A stretch of DNA of 64,000 nt from Rhodocyclaceae bacterium (GCA_028713915.1 JAQTNK010000014.1:24849-88848); one strand, 5' to 3'; counted from the stretch's first letter, positions 44,391-58,124 are shown. The notes: generated by a model not told the origin, from the letters alone. Translations and numbers: made by a program.

Positions 44391-45761
44391 ATGGCAATAC
44401 CTCCTGTGCAGCCGGTGTCGAGCTTCAGCGGAGCCGCTGCCGCGGCGCCGTTGACGCCGCAGCAAAGCGCTTCCCTGGCCGTGCAGGCGGCGCTGCTGGC
44501 AAGCGCGAATCCGAGCACCATCGTCACGCTGGGCACGAGCACACCGGCGTCGCTGCTATTCAACGCCGCCGGCCTGCTCGAACCCCTGCTGCAAGTCGAC
44601 ACCAGCAGCCTGACGCCGAGCGCGCCGCCGGCGGGCAGCGCGGCGGCCCAGTTGCAGAGCGACCTGGCCACCGTCCTGGGCATCAACGCCGACACCACCA
44701 GTTCGGGCATCCTCAATGCGACCGGCGCGGCCGGCAGCCTGTCGCCCGACGCGGCGCAAGCGCTGGCCAACGTGCTGGCCAACGACCTTAGCGGTTCAGG
44801 CGGCGGCGACCAGAACCAGGCGCTGATCGATCTGCTGTCGAGCGCACAGAACTTTTCCGCGACGGGGCTGGACACCACCACGGCCATCGCCAACGCACTC
44901 AATGCGGCAGGCGTCTTTCAAGGCTCGGCCACCAACGCCACGACGCAGACCTTGGACAGCCTGCTGGCGGCGAATCTCGGGCTTGCGGCGACGGCGCTGA
45001 ATACCAATACCATCAACGCCAGCGAGCTCACGACTCCCGGTCTGCTGCAAAGTGCGACCGACAGCACGGGAACGGCCCTGGGCAGCCTGCTGGCGGCCAA
45101 CGTCGAACTGGCGACCGCGGGCCTGAGCGCCAACGCCGCAGCCGGCGCCACGACCGGCACGGCTACTTCGCAGGCGCTGACCAACGTGCTGCTGTCGAAC
45201 GTCGACTTGAGTTCCGCAGCCGCCGGCGTCACCGCCGGCAATGCCACGACCGCCACCGCCGCCAATGCCACGAATGCCGCCAATGCCACAGCGGCGACGC
45301 CAGCCGTGGCTGCGGCGACGGCGAACCAGGCGCTGGCGAATCTGGCGGCGACGGCCGGCAACGCCGCGGCCACGCCGGCCGCCACGGCTGCCGCTGCGGC
45401 CTTGCCGACAGCCGCCGCGACTGCGGCCGCTGCCGCAGCGCCCGTCGCCACGGTGACGACGGCGGCGACGGCGACAGCCGCTGCCGCTGCCGCTGCCGCC
45501 GCACCGGCGGCCGCTGCCGCGACGACGCCGTCGCCGGCCGCCATCGCCGCCAGCCAGCTGCAAAGCCTGGTGACCGACGCCACGGCGCGCGCCACGTTCA
45601 ACGTCACCGATCCGGGCTTCGCTTCCGCGGCGGCGGCGCTCTACGTCAGCGCCGCGGTGTTCCGCCTGCAGGCCGGCACTGCGCTCGCCGGCGCCGGTCC
45701 CGGCATTCCCAGCCGGCCGATCCCGCTGATCCAAAGAATCCAGTCGCTGAAAGCCGTGTAG
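44391..45761 (+). CDS. Ala/Thr-rich low-complexity protein of unknown function
   Basis: A 456-residue protein I do not recognise. It lacks a signal peptide. Residues about 50-280 contain divergent repeats of the type LDSLLAANLGLAATALNTN, LGSLLAANVELATAGLSANAA and LTNVLLSNVDLSSAAAG. Residues about 280-390 are almost entirely Ala, Thr, Pro, Asn and Val. A compact C-terminal end follows (SQLQSLVTDATARATFNV, ASAAAALYVSAAVFRLQAG). It starts at ATG 44391, preceded only by a weak GGTGGT-like stretch. The antisense strand also has long open frames because of the GC-rich repeats, but the sense frame reads more like protein outside the low-complexity tract. Confidence 0.55.
   Translation: MAIPPVQPVSSFSGAAAAAPLTPQQSASLAVQAALLASANPSTIVTLGTSTPASLLFNAAGLLEPLLQVDTSSLTPSAPPAGSAAAQLQSDLATVLGINADTTSSGILNATGAAGSLSPDAAQALANVLANDLSGSGGGDQNQALIDLLSSAQNFSATGLDTTTAIANALNAAGVFQGSATNATTQTLDSLLAANLGLAATALNTNTINASELTTPGLLQSATDSTGTALGSLLAANVELATAGLSANAAAGATTGTATSQALTNVLLSNVDLSSAAAGVTAGNATTATAANATNAANATAATPAVAAATANQALANLAATAGNAAATPAATAAAAALPTAAATAAAAAAPVATVTTAATATAAAAAAAAAPAAAAATTPSPAAIAASQLQSLVTDATARATFNVTDPGFASAAAALYVSAAVFRLQAGTALAGAGPGIPSRPIPLIQRIQSLKAV
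45239..45530. repeat. Low-complexity GCC/GCN-rich tract
   Basis: A simple-sequence stretch encoding the Ala/Thr tract, with the unit AATGCCAC recurring in 45240-45290 and many alanine triplets afterwards. It is degenerate rather than a perfect microsatellite. Confidence 0.6.
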
Positions 45762-45813
45762 CCGCCGTCAGCCCTGGGCGACGCCGTCGGCTGCCGCCGG
45801 CGCCCAGCGCCGA

Positions 45814-45822
45814 TGTTATATT
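45814..45822 (+). promoter_or_regulatory. Extended -10 promoter of the isochorismatase-like gene
   Basis: TGTTATATT is an extended -10 (TGn followed by TATATT at 45817-45822), 25 bp before the ATG. GAGGAG at 45835-45840 lies six bases from that ATG. Confidence 0.5.
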
Positions 45823-45846
45823 TTGGGCTGAGCCGAGGAGCCCCCC

Positions 45847-46389
45847 ATGCTGATGAATGCCCGCGATTCCGCCCTGCTGGTCGTCGATGTGCAGGAACGC
45901 CTGTTGCCCCACGTACACGACTGGCAGCGCCTGCTGGAAAACGTCCAGTGGCTGGTCAAGGTCGCGCAGAAGCTCGACGTGCCGGTGATGGCCAGCGAGC
46001 AATATCCGAAGGGCATCGGGCGGACGCACGCCGACGTCGCCGCGCTGCTGCCCGCCGGCGCCACCGTCGAGAAGCTGCATTTCTCCTGCGTCGCCGCGCA
46101 GTGCCTGACGCCGCTGGCGGCTTCCGCCAGGCGCCAGGTCGTCGTCTGCGGCATCGAGTCGCACGTCTGCGTGCTGCAGACCGTGCTCGACCTCAAGCGC
46201 CAGGGCAAGGAAGTCTTCGTCGTCGCCGACGCCGTCGGCTCGCGCAGCCCGGCGGACAAGAGCCTGGCGCTCGAACGCATGCGCGCCCACGGCATCGACA
46301 TCGTCAGCCGCGAGATGGTCGCCTTCGAGTGGCTGCACGAGGCGGCGACGCCGGTGTTCAAGGAAATCAGCCGCGACTTCCTGAAGTAG
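45847..46389 (+). CDS. Isochorismatase-family cysteine hydrolase
   Basis: A 180-residue hydrolase of the isochorismatase superfamily (YcaC-like). The catalytic triad is expected from Asp in LLVVDVQERL, a Lys in the AGATVEKLHFSC region, and the nucleophile Cys in VVVCGIESHVCVLQTV, followed by the cis-peptide-bearing GIESHVC. The substrate is unknown. It appears monocistronic, with its own extended -10 promoter. Confidence 0.88.
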   Translation: MLMNARDSALLVVDVQERLLPHVHDWQRLLENVQWLVKVAQKLDVPVMASEQYPKGIGRTHADVAALLPAGATVEKLHFSCVAAQCLTPLAASARRQVVVCGIESHVCVLQTVLDLKRQGKEVFVVADAVGSRSPADKSLALERMRAHGIDIVSREMVAFEWLHEAATPVFKEISRDFLK

Positions 46390-46481
46390 CGCCGCCCGTC
46401 TGGCAGCCGGCGCGGCGCAAAAGCCGCCTGCGGCCGCGGCGATGCCGGGCCCACTCCTCTACCCGCAAGCGGCCGCGATTA

Positions 46482-46522
46482 CCGGTATCCGGGTATTGCC
46501 CGTACCGGGTGGCCCCTATACT
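46482..46522 (+). promoter_or_regulatory. Promoter and imperfect palindrome before the hybrid kinase
   Basis: TATACT at 46517-46522 is a good -10; TTGCCC at 46496-46501 could be the -35, although spacing is only 15 bp. CCGGTA (46482-46487) and TACCGG (46503-46508), with inner GGG and CCC, make an imperfect hairpin or operator across the -35. Confidence 0.4.
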
Positions 46523-46607
46523 TTAGCGATAGCCGAACGGCAGCATGGACGCAGGCTCGAGAGGGGGGGCCGCGCAGGCATTTCAATCGCGCCACGGGTG
46601 GCCGCAG

Positions 46608-49388
46608 ATGACAACGAAGAGAAGGTCAGCCCAGAGGATCGCTGACGCGGAGTTCGACAAGATTGTTTCCGGCGGCGGGCTGCGACGCCAGATGCGGTAT
46701 CTGCTCGTCGCCGGCATCTTCCTTGTCGCCCTCGGCCTGAGGTTTCTGCTGCTGCCGGTGAATGCCGGCGCCGCCTTCCTGACCTTCTATCCCGGCGCCG
46801 TCGTCGCCTCGCTGCTGTGCGGCGTCGGCCCGACGCTGGCCTATATCCTGGTCGCGGCGCCGGTCGCCGTTTATGTCTTCAATCCGCCTTACTGGGCGTT
46901 CGGCGCCAACGACGTCGTGCCGATGGTCGCGTTCATCGGCGCCGCGACCATCATTCTCGCCGTCGTCAATTTCTACCAGCGCCGCGTCGCGCGGCAGACG
47001 CAAATGCTGCTGAAGCTCGCGAAGGCGGTCGAGCAGAGCGCCGAAAGCATCGTCATCACCAACCTCGACGCCGACATCGAGTACGTGAACGAAGCCTTCG
47101 TCAGGATTTCCGGCTTCCGCCGCGACGAGGTGCTCGGCAAGAACGCGCGCCTGCTGCGATCGGGCAAGACGCCGCCGGCGACCTACGCCGCCTTGTGGCA
47201 GGCGCTGCTCGAGGGCAAGACGTGGCAAGGCGAGTTCATCAACCGGCGCAAGAACGACGGCGAATACGTCGAGTCGGCGATCATCACGCCGATCCGGCAA
47301 GGCGACGGGCGGGTCAGTCATTACGTCGCCGTCAAGGCGGACGTCACGGCGCGCAAGCGCGACGCCGCCGAACTCGACCGGCACCGGCACCACCTGGAGG
47401 AGCTGGTCCGCGAGCGCACCACCGCCCTGGAGGAAACCAACGACCGGCTGCTCGAAACCCAGTTCGCGCTGGAGAACGTCGGCATCGGCATCCATTGGGT
47501 CGATGCCGCCAGCGGCCGCTTCATCCATGTCAATAGATATGCAGCCAGCATGCTCGGCTACAGCGTCGCGGAAATGCTCGAACTGGGCGTGCCGGACATC
47601 GACCCGAACTTCGATGCCGGGCGCTTCGGCGAGAACATCGAAAGGCTGAGCCGGCAAGGCGGCATGCAGTTCGAGTCGTCCAATCTGACCAAGGATGGAC
47701 GGCTCGTTCCCGTCGAAGTGACGCTGTACTACCTGTCGGGCGAGGCGACGAAGCGCGCGGCGCGCGTCGTGGCGTTCCTGAAGAACATCACCCAGCGCAA
47801 GGAAGCGGAGTCGATGCTGCTGCAGGCCAAGCAGTCCGCCGAGGCGGCCAACGCCGCCAAGACCGCGTTCCTCGCCAACATGAGCCACGAGATCCGCACG
47901 CCGCTGCACGTCATCATCGGCCTGGGCCACTTGCTGCGCCGCGATCTCGCCGACCCGGTGCAGCTGGAGCGGCTGGACCAGCTGGCCGCCAGTTCGGACC
48001 ACCTGCTGGCCCTCATCAACGACGTCCTCGACTTGTCGAAGATCGAAGCCGAGCGGCTCATCATCGACCGCAGCGACTTCAGCCTCGGCACCGTCGTCGA
48101 TCAGGTGATGCGCATGACCGAAGGACTGGCGCGCGAGAAGGGCCTGACGCTGACCACCGTCATCGCGCCGGACTTGCGCGTCATGACGCTGAACGGCGAC
48201 GCGCTGCGCCTGGCGCAAGTGCTCATCAACCTGTGCGGCAACGCCATCAAGTTCACCGACCGCGGCGGCGTGCGCCTGAGCCTGGACGTCCTCGCCGAGG
48301 ACGCCGCGACCGTGACCGTGGGCTTTGCCGTCGCGGACTCCGGCATCGGCATCGCGCCGGAAGACCAGGCGCGACTGTTCCAGCCGTTCCAGCAGGCCGA
48401 CAGTTCGACGACGCGCGAACGCGGCGGCACCGGCCTCGGGCTCGCCATCTGCCAGCGCCTGGTGGGGCTGATGGGCGGCACGATCCGGGTCGACAGCTGC
48501 CTGGGCGCGGGCAGCAACATTCGCTTCACCCTGGTGCTGCCGCGCGCGGCCGGCGGCGACGCGGCGGCGGACGTCGTGCCGTCGAGCGCTGCCGACTTTC
48601 GCGGCCGGCACGTGCTGTGCGCCGAGGATCATCCGCTGAGCCAGGAAATCCTGCTCGAAATGCTCGAAGACATCGGCTGCGTCGCCGAAGTCGCGGCCGA
48701 CGGCGCCGAAGCCCTGGCCTGCGCGCGCGAGCGCAGCTACGACCTGATCCTGATGGACATGCAGATGCCGGTGATGGACGGGCTGGCGGCGGCGCGCGCC
48801 ATTCGCGCCCTGCCGGCGCACCGCAGCACGCCGATCATCGCGCTCACCGCCAATGCCTTCGCCGAAGACCGCCAGCGCTGCCTCGATGCCGGCATGAACG
48901 GCCATCTCGGCAAGCCGGTGACGCCGGCCACGCTCGCCGCCGTCCTCGGCCAATGGCTGCCGAACCTGGCCGTGGCAGACGGCGCGGCGCCTTGCGAGAA
49001 CGCCATGAGCCGCGCCCTGGACGCGATACCGGGCTTGTCGATGCCGGCGCTCTGGCGGCGCTCGGCGCAGCGTCTGGGCGAGTATTGCGCGCAGCTGCTC
49101 GACTTCGTGCAGATGCACGGCGAAGACATGGCGCGCCTGCGCCAGCACGTGGCGGCCGGCGACGACGATGCCGCGCATGTGCTGGCGCACAACCTGAAAG
49201 GGATTGCCGGCTTGATCGGCGCGCGGCGCGTGGCCGCGCTGGCGGGCGACATCCTGCAGGCGTTGCGCGCGCAGGCGGACGCCGCCGTCGTCGTCGCCCT
49301 GGCGAACGCCTGCGAGGCGGAATTGGCGGGGCTGGCGGAGGCGTTGCGAAGGCTGCCGGAACCGGCGGCGGAATCGGTCGCCACCTAG
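46608..49388 (+). CDS. Hybrid sensor histidine kinase (DUF4118-PAS-PAS-HisKA-HATPase-REC-HPt)
   Basis: About 926 residues. Three or four N-terminal helices with [22 protein letters not shown] match DUF4118 (KdpD-like). Two PAS domains follow (about 135-255 and 285-400). The H box is [18 protein letters not shown] (near 427), and the ATPase shows [13 protein letters not shown] and [20 protein letters not shown] receiver (Asp in [13 protein letters not shown]) and an HPt domain (His in [15 protein letters not shown], near 865) complete an internal four-step phosphorelay; the external target is not encoded nearby. The start is uncertain: ATG 46545 is in frame 21 codons upstream. Confidence 0.9.
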   Translation: MTTKRRSAQRIADAEFDKIVSGGGLRRQMRYLLVAGIFLVALGLRFLLLPVNAGAAFLTFYPGAVVASLLCGVGPTLAYILVAAPVAVYVFNPPYWAFGANDVVPMVAFIGAATIILAVVNFYQRRVARQTQMLLKLAKAVEQSAESIVITNLDADIEYVNEAFVRISGFRRDEVLGKNARLLRSGKTPPATYAALWQALLEGKTWQGEFINRRKNDGEYVESAIITPIRQGDGRVSHYVAVKADVTARKRDAAELDRHRHHLEELVRERTTALEETNDRLLETQFALENVGIGIHWVDAASGRFIHVNRYAASMLGYSVAEMLELGVPDIDPNFDAGRFGENIERLSRQGGMQFESSNLTKDGRLVPVEVTLYYLSGEATKRAARVVAFLKNITQRKEAESMLLQAKQSAEAANAAKTAFLANMSHEIRTPLHVIIGLGHLLRRDLADPVQLERLDQLAASSDHLLALINDVLDLSKIEAERLIIDRSDFSLGTVVDQVMRMTEGLAREKGLTLTTVIAPDLRVMTLNGDALRLAQVLINLCGNAIKFTDRGGVRLSLDVLAEDAATVTVGFAVADSGIGIAPEDQARLFQPFQQADSSTTRERGGTGLGLAICQRLVGLMGGTIRVDSCLGAGSNIRFTLVLPRAAGGDAAADVVPSSAADFRGRHVLCAEDHPLSQEILLEMLEDIGCVAEVAADGAEALACARERSYDLILMDMQMPVMDGLAAARAIRALPAHRSTPIIALTANAFAEDRQRCLDAGMNGHLGKPVTPATLAAVLGQWLPNLAVADGAAPCENAMSRALDAIPGLSMPALWRRSAQRLGEYCAQLLDFVQMHGEDMARLRQHVAAGDDDAAHVLAHNLKGIAGLIGARRVAALAGDILQALRAQADAAVVVALANACEAELAGLAEALRRLPEPAAESVAT

Positions 49389-49415
49389 TGCGGCGGCACG
49401 CACGCGGAGGACTTC

Positions 49416-50378
49416 ATGGCATATGCAAATCAAGCGCCGCCGGCGACCGGCGCGGAACTTTGGCCCGAGCTGCCGTTCGCCGCATGGCGGGACACTTGCG
49501 CCACGCTGCACCTGTGGACGCAGATCGTCGGCAAGATTCGGCGGGTGCAGACGCCGTGGGTCAATCACTCCTGGCACGTCACGCTCTACGTCACGGCGCG
49601 CGGCCTGACGACGTCGCCGATTCCCTACGGCGGGCGCAGCTTCCAGATCGACTTCGACTTCATCGCTCATCGCCTGCTGATCCACACCAGCGACGGGCAG
49701 GCGCGAACGATGCCGCTCGCGCCGCGTTCGGTCGCCGACTTCTACCGCGAGCTGTTCGCGCAGCTCGCGGCGCTCGGCTTGCACGTCAAGATCCATACGA
49801 CGCCCAACGAAGTCGTCGATGCCATCCCGTTCGAGCGCGACGAAATGCATTCATCATACGATGCGGAATACGCCGGCCGCTTCTGGCGCGCGCTGGTGCA
49901 GGCGGACCGGGTGTTCAAGCGGTTTCGCGCCGGCTTCGTCGGCAAGTGCAGCCCGGTGCATTTCTTCTGGGGCAGCGGCGACCTTGCGGTCACCCGCTTT
50001 TCCGGACGCCCGGCGCCCGCGCATCCCGGCGGCGTGCCGCATTGCCCCGACTGGGTGACGCGCGAAGCCTATTCGCACGAAGTCAGCAGCTGCGGCTTCT
50101 GGCCGGGCGGCGAGGCGCTGCCCGAAGCGGTGTTCTACGCTTACGCCTATCCCGCGCCGCCCGGCTTCGGCGCCGCGCGGGTGCGTCCCGAGGCGGCCGC
50201 CTACAACGCCGCGCTCGGCGAATTCATCCTGCCCTACGACGCCGTGCGGCGGGCGCCGTCGCCCGATGCGATGCTGCTGGAGTTCCTGGCGGACAGCTAT
50301 GCGGCCGCCGCCGACCTCGGCAAATGGGACCGCGCCGCGCTGGAGCGCAGCGCTTTTCCGTTTGCGCCGCTGCGCTGA
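49416..50378 (+). CDS. DUF5996 family protein
   Basis: A 320-residue soluble protein matching DUF5996 throughout: [24 protein letters not shown], the [18 protein letters not shown] strand, and the [16 protein letters not shown] core with [12 protein letters not shown]. It has no known function. It starts 27 bp after the hybrid kinase stop and ends just before a strong 15-bp hairpin, so it may be the last gene of that transcript. Confidence 0.87.
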   Translation: MAYANQAPPATGAELWPELPFAAWRDTCATLHLWTQIVGKIRRVQTPWVNHSWHVTLYVTARGLTTSPIPYGGRSFQIDFDFIAHRLLIHTSDGQARTMPLAPRSVADFYRELFAQLAALGLHVKIHTTPNEVVDAIPFERDEMHSSYDAEYAGRFWRALVQADRVFKRFRAGFVGKCSPVHFFWGSGDLAVTRFSGRPAPAHPGGVPHCPDWVTREAYSHEVSSCGFWPGGEALPEAVFYAYAYPAPPGFGAARVRPEAAAYNAALGEFILPYDAVRRAPSPDAMLLEFLADSYAAAADLGKWDRAALERSAFPFAPLR

Positions 50379-50380
50379 GA

Positions 50381-50415
50381 CGGCGCCGATGGCGCACATC
50401 GCGCCATCGGCGCCG
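50381..50415. terminator. 15-bp perfect hairpin after the DUF5996 gene
   Basis: CGGCGCCGATGGCGC (50381-50395) is the exact reverse complement of 50401-50415, with an ACATC loop. It starts two bases after the DUF5996 stop and precedes the pyrG promoter. It has no T-run; the very stable stem could still terminate or protect the transcript, or may belong to a palindromic repeat family. Confidence 0.6.
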
Positions 50416-50436
50416 CGGCGCAAATGTGTTTCCGCA

Positions 50437-54527
<4,091 letters not shown>

Positions 54528-54542
54528 GCGCAAGCGCCGCGC

Positions 54543-54824
54543 ATGCGCTGGCCGACCCTGGTGCTGGTCGTCCTCATTGCCCTGCTACAGTATCCGCTGT
54601 GGCTGGGCAAGGGCGGCTGGCTCCGGGTTTGGGACATGGACCACCAGTTGCAGGCGCAGCGCGACGTGAACCAGAAGCTCGAGCAGCGCAACGCCGGCCT
54701 CGACGCCGAAGTGCGCGACCTCAAGACCGGCTACGAAGCGATCGAGGAGCGCGCGCGCTTCGAACTGGGCCTCATCAAGGACGGCGAAGTTTTCGTCCAG
54801 GTGCCGCAGAAGCAGCAGCCTTAG
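54543..54824 (+). CDS. ftsB: Cell division protein FtsB
   Basis: A 93-residue bitopic division protein that forms a complex with FtsL and FtsQ. A short N-terminal cytoplasmic part, one membrane helix (about 3-22, [17 protein letters not shown]) and a coiled coil (about 30-70) are visible, with [20 protein letters not shown] at the end as in E. coli FtsB. It ends the pyrG-eno operon. Confidence 0.93.
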   Translation: MRWPTLVLVVLIALLQYPLWLGKGGWLRVWDMDHQLQAQRDVNQKLEQRNAGLDAEVRDLKTGYEAIEERARFELGLIKDGEVFVQVPQKQQP

Positions 54825-54838
54825 GACTTTGCGTGGCG

Positions 54839-54961
54839 GGCTCCGACCCGCGGCGCCCGGGCCGACGGGGTGCCCTGCTGCGCTCCGTGTCCTCCGGCGG
54901 CAAAAAGCACGCCGCCGCCTCCTTTACCTACGCGCGGCAGGGCACCCCATCGGCCGGAGCC
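54839..54961. repeat. Long imperfect palindrome after ftsB
   Basis: Arms at 54860-54882 and 54933-54955 are 23 bp each and complementary except at two positions; the perfectly matched core is GGGGTGCCCTGC with GCAGGGCACCCC. Outer GGCTCCG (54839-54845) and CGGAGCC (54955-54961) can add to the stem. The loop of about 50 bases contains a GC-rich smaller inverted repeat. It fills most of the 54825-55010 spacer between ftsB and the convergent carbonic anhydrase gene and may be an extragenic repeat element as well as a terminator. Confidence 0.65.
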
Positions 54962-55010
54962 GCTTGCGCCTCGGTGCTTGCCGGATCACGAAGCCTTCAG
55001 GCGTAGTGAT

Positions 55011-55532
55011 TCAAAGCTGCGTCAACTGCGCGGCATAGCGTTGCGCGTTGGCGACGTAGCCGCGCGCGCTGGCCAGCAGCCGCGCCACTTCCTCGTCGGT
55101 CAGTTCGCGCACCACCTTGCCGGGCGAGCCCATCACCAGCGAACGGTCGGGAATGACCTTGCCTTCGGGAATCAGCGTATTGGCGCCGATCAGGCAGTTC
55201 CGGCCGATGACGGCGCGGTTGAGGATGACGCTCTTGATGCCGATCAGCGAGCCGTCGCCGACCGTGCAGCCGTGCAGCATGACGAGATGGCCGACGGTGA
55301 TGTCGCGGCCCAGCGTCAGCGGCACGCCGGCATCGGCATGCAGCACCGAGCCGTCCTGGATGTTGGTGCTCTCGCCGATGCGGATGGTGTCGTTGTCGCC
55401 GCGCAGGACGGCGTTCCACCAGATGCTGGCGTTCTCCGCCAGGCGCACGTCGCCGATGATGGTGGCATTGGCGGCGATCCAGGCGGAAGCCGCGATGGCG
55501 GGGCAGCGGTCGGCGATAGCGTAGAGGGGCAT
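55011..55532 (-). CDS. Gamma-carbonic anhydrase family protein
   Basis: A 173-residue left-handed beta-helix protein of the gamma-carbonic anhydrase/YrdA family. Hexapeptide repeats run from about residue 15 to 140 ([37 protein letters not shown]). The three metal-ligand histidines fit [19 protein letters not shown]-terminal helix closes the fold. Start ATG 55532; the longer frame upstream overlaps the thioredoxin-like gene. CO2 hydration is plausible, but many members are inactive. Confidence 0.92.
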   Translation of the reverse strand: MPLYAIADRCPAIAASAWIAANATIIGDVRLAENASIWWNAVLRGDNDTIRIGESTNIQDGSVLHADAGVPLTLGRDITVGHLVMLHGCTVGDGSLIGIKSVILNRAVIGRNCLIGANTLIPEGKVIPDRSLVMGSPGKVVRELTDEEVARLLASARGYVANAQRYAAQLTQL

Positions 55533-55543
55533 GGCGGAAGGAC

Positions 55544-55924
55544 TCAGGCCGGCTGCGGCGCGGCGCCGTTGGCTTCGTCCGTCGCCGCGTGGCGGCCGAT
55601 GGCGTCGTCGATGAAGCCGCGCAGGAAGCTCTCGGTCTGATTGCTGTTGAAGCGGCCGACTTCGACGCCGCGGACGTAGGCGACGACCGTCGGAAAGCCG
55701 CGCACGCCGTGGCGCCCGGCGATGCGCATGTTCTCGTCGGCGTCGACCTTGGCGAGCAGGAAGCGGCCGGCATAGCGGGCGGCCAGCGCTTCGAGCCGCG
55801 GCGTCAGCACGCGGCAGGGCGAACACCATTCGGCGCCGATATCGACCAGCACCGGCGCGTCATGCGAGCGGGCGACGACGAGTTCCTCGAACCGCGCTTC
55901 TTCGACGTCGTAAGAAAACTTCAT
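55544..55924 (-). CDS. Thioredoxin-family protein
   Basis: A 126-residue thioredoxin-fold protein with the active site [16 protein letters not shown] and the cis-Pro in [13 protein letters not shown]. No signal peptide, so it is cytosolic. The central [20 protein letters not shown] is as in YbbN-type or classical thioredoxins; the WCSPC motif differs from canonical WCGPC. The C-terminal extension after [14 protein letters not shown] is short. I chose ATG 55924, eight bases after GAGG; ATG 55942 is in frame. Confidence 0.88.
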   Translation of the reverse strand: MKFSYDVEEARFEELVVARSHDAPVLVDIGAEWCSPCRVLTPRLEALAARYAGRFLLAKVDADENMRIAGRHGVRGFPTVVAYVRGVEVGRFNSNQTESFLRGFIDDAIGRHAATDEANGAAPQPA

Positions 55925-56030
55925 GGGCAGGGCCTCGAGCATGGGAAAGAACCGGCATGATAAGGGATCGTCCGTCTTTCGGGGCGGGCGCCGCCGCCCG
56001 ATACAGCGCTCGCTATCTCCTTAGTTAGAT

Positions 56031-56039
56031 TGCTACAAT
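56031..56039 (+). promoter_or_regulatory. Extended -10 promoter of the soluble diguanylate cyclase gene
   Basis: TGCTACAAT combines a TGn extension with TACAAT (56034-56039), 34 bp before the ATG at 56073. No -35 consensus is seen, as is usual for extended -10 promoters. Confidence 0.5.
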
Positions 56040-56072
56040 GCGCCGTTCGCTGATCGTTAGGACGGTTGGGAG

Positions 56073-57101
56073 ATGGAATACTCCGATAGCGTCGAGAAGA
56101 GCGCCGAGTACCTGCGACTGGCGCTGCCGTTGATGTCCAGGCAGGCCGCCGCCCTGCATCCGGTCAGCTATGCCGTCTGGTACGAGTACGTCGCCGGCCG
56201 CAATGCGGCGCTCAAGGCGCAGATCGACGACGTCATGCGCGGCGGCGGCGTCCTCGACGAAAGAGCCACCCTCGAGCTTTTCCGCAAGCATATCGCCGAG
56301 CTCGACCACGAGCTGGCGCAGCGCGTGCGCGAGGGCTTCCAGAAAGTCATGGCGGACATGTCGCATTCGGCGACCCAGGCCGGCGACCACGCGCATCAAT
56401 TCGGCGGCGTGCTCGACCAGTTGTCCGAAGGCCTGGCCGAAGCGGCGCCCGGCGTCGGGCTGGGCGAGGGCATCGACACCTTGCGCGAGCACACGCGCAC
56501 GATGCAAGGCGCGGTCGCCACGCTGAAAGGGCGCCTCGACGACAGTCGCCGCGAGATCGAGCAACTGCGCCAGGAAGTCGCCAAGGCGAGGGAAGACGCC
56601 CTCGCCGACGTCCTCACCGGGCTGGCCAACCGCCGCGGCTTCGACCTGGCGCTGGGGGCGAGGCTGGCGGGGCGCGAGCCCGGCGAAGCCGGGCCCAGCC
56701 TGCTCATCGTCGACATCGATCATTTCAAGCGCGTCAATGACAGCTACGGCCACCTGTTCGGCGACAAGGTGATCCGCGCCGTGGCGCAGATACTGAAGGA
56801 CAACGTCAAGGGCAAGGACACGGCTGCCCGCTACGGCGGCGAGGAGTTCGTCATCCTGCTGCCGGACACGCCGCTCGACGGCGCGCGCTTCGTCGCCGAG
56901 AAAATCCGCGCGACCGTCGAAAAATGCCGCATCAAGCGCGCCGACAGCCAGGAGACCGTCGCCACCGTGACGATTTCGCTGGGCGCCGCCTGCTACCGCG
57001 GCGGCGAATCGGCCAGCGACTTCGTCGCCCGCGCCGACAAGGCGCTCTACACCTCGAAAAACCGGGGACGCAACCGCGTCACGCTCGACGGATCTTCTTA
57101 A
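56073..57101 (+). CDS. Soluble diguanylate cyclase (GGDEF)
   Basis: A 342-residue cytoplasmic protein without membrane segments. The N-terminal 170 residues are helical with the start YSDSVEKSAEYLRLALPLMSRQ seen in a class of GGDEF proteins, and a coiled coil leads into the catalytic domain (about 178-335). SLLIVDIDHFKRVNDSYGH and RYGGEEFVILLP are intact, so c-di-GMP synthesis is likely. The inhibitory site reads KGKD instead of RxxD, so product inhibition may be weak. Confidence 0.92.
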   Translation: MEYSDSVEKSAEYLRLALPLMSRQAAALHPVSYAVWYEYVAGRNAALKAQIDDVMRGGGVLDERATLELFRKHIAELDHELAQRVREGFQKVMADMSHSATQAGDHAHQFGGVLDQLSEGLAEAAPGVGLGEGIDTLREHTRTMQGAVATLKGRLDDSRREIEQLRQEVAKAREDALADVLTGLANRRGFDLALGARLAGREPGEAGPSLLIVDIDHFKRVNDSYGHLFGDKVIRAVAQILKDNVKGKDTAARYGGEEFVILLPDTPLDGARFVAEKIRATVEKCRIKRADSQETVATVTISLGAACYRGGESASDFVARADKALYTSKNRGRNRVTLDGSS

Positions 57102-57128
57102 CGCGGCGCGCGCCGCCGCGATCATGCC

Positions 57129-57668
57129 ATGGCACTGAAATCGACCGTATTCAAGGCGACGCTCAACGTCTCCGACCTCGATCGCCCTTACTACGGCGAA
57201 CACACGCTGACGCTGGCGCGGCATCCGTCCGAAACCGACGAGCGCATGATGGTGCGGCTGCTCGCCTTCGCCCTTTATGCCGACGAGCGGCTCGAATTCG
57301 GCAAGGGCCTGTCGACGACCGACGAGCCGGCGCTGTGGCTGCGGGACTACGGCGGCGAGATCCGCTTGTGGATCGAAGTCGGCCTGCCCGACGAGCGCGT
57401 GCTGCGCCGCGCCGTCGGACGCGCCGATGCCGTCGTCCTGCTGGCCTACGGCGGCCGCGCCGTGGACTTGTGGTGGGCGAAGGAAGGCGCGGCGCTCGCG
57501 CGTCAGGACAAGCTGACCGTGCTGGTCGTCGATGAAGCGGCGTCGGCCGCGCTCGCCGCGCTGGTCGCGCGCCACATGCAGCTGCAATGCACGATCCAGG
57601 ACGGCCAGATCTGGCTCACCGACGGCCCGCAGACGGTGGCCGTCGAGTTGCGGCGCCTGGCCGGCTAG
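57129..57668 (+). CDS. YaeQ family protein
   Basis: A 179-residue YaeQ protein, with a PD-(D/E)XK nuclease-like fold but no proven activity. It starts [35 protein letters not shown] and continues through [28 protein letters not shown], as in the family. The E. coli homologue was linked to rfaH suppression. Its TAG shares three bases with the opposing stop of the YaiI gene (CTAG). Confidence 0.95.
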   Translation: MALKSTVFKATLNVSDLDRPYYGEHTLTLARHPSETDERMMVRLLAFALYADERLEFGKGLSTTDEPALWLRDYGGEIRLWIEVGLPDERVLRRAVGRADAVVLLAYGGRAVDLWWAKEGAALARQDKLTVLVVDEAASAALAALVARHMQLQCTIQDGQIWLTDGPQTVAVELRRLAG

Positions 57669-58114
57669 CTGCCGGCGCCGGCGAGGAAGCGATCGAGCTG
57701 GTTGGCGAAGGCCTGGCGGTCCGACTGGCTGAAGGCCGGCGGGCCGCCGGTGTCGACGCCGCTCGAGCGCAGCGTGTCCATGAAGTTGCGCATGTCGAGC
57801 AACTGGCGGATGTTCTCGCGGCTGTAGATTTCGCCGCGCGGATTGAGCGCCGTGGCCTGCTTGTCGATGATGGCCGCGGCGAGCGGAATGTCGGCGGTGA
57901 TCACCAGGTCGCCCGCCGCCACCTGGGTTTCGATATGCCGGTCGGCGACGTCGAAGCCCTTCTCGACTTGCACGGCGCGGATGTAGGGCGAGGGCGGCAC
58001 GCGCAGCCACTGGTTGGCGACGAGCACCAGCGGCAGCCGCCGCCGCTCGGCGGCGCGGTAGAGGATTTCCTTGATGACGCCGGGACAGGCATCGGCGTCA
58101 ACCCAGATGCGCAT
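57665..58114 (-). CDS. YaiI/YqxD family protein (DUF188)
   Basis: A 149-residue DUF188 protein: it begins [25 protein letters not shown] and has [34 protein letters not shown] and [30 protein letters not shown]. The PIN-like acidic residues suggest a metal-dependent nuclease, but activity is unproven. Start ATG 58114, ten bases after the RNA helicase stop on the same strand, so it may be cotranscribed with it. Confidence 0.94.
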   Translation of the reverse strand: MRIWVDADACPGVIKEILYRAAERRRLPLVLVANQWLRVPPSPYIRAVQVEKGFDVADRHIETQVAAGDLVITADIPLAAAIIDKQATALNPRGEIYSRENIRQLLDMRNFMDTLRSSGVDTGGPPAFSQSDRQAFANQLDRFLAGAGS

Positions 58115-58124
58115 CGTCCCGCCG

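Noticed and set aside
40988..44902. Minus-strand open frame of about 1304 codons opposite dnaE2
   Set aside because: It is the complement of an intact DnaE2 with conserved catalytic residues. No recognisable domain on the antisense frame.
45232..45530. CRISPR-like periodicity in the alanine tract
   Set aside because: The repeats are degenerate codon-level repeats without fixed spacers, inside an open frame; there are no cas genes in the window.
44796..45734. Minus-strand open frame opposite the Ala-rich gene
   Set aside because: Open frames on both strands follow from GCC/GGC-rich repeats. The minus frame is Gly/Arg-rich throughout, with no repeat logic at protein level, whereas the plus frame has protein-level repeats outside the low-complexity tract.
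54829..55038. Short plus-strand frames in the spacer after ftsB
   Set aside because: They are Arg/Leu/Ala-rich readings of a palindromic element, with no Shine-Dalgarno sequence and no recognisable product.
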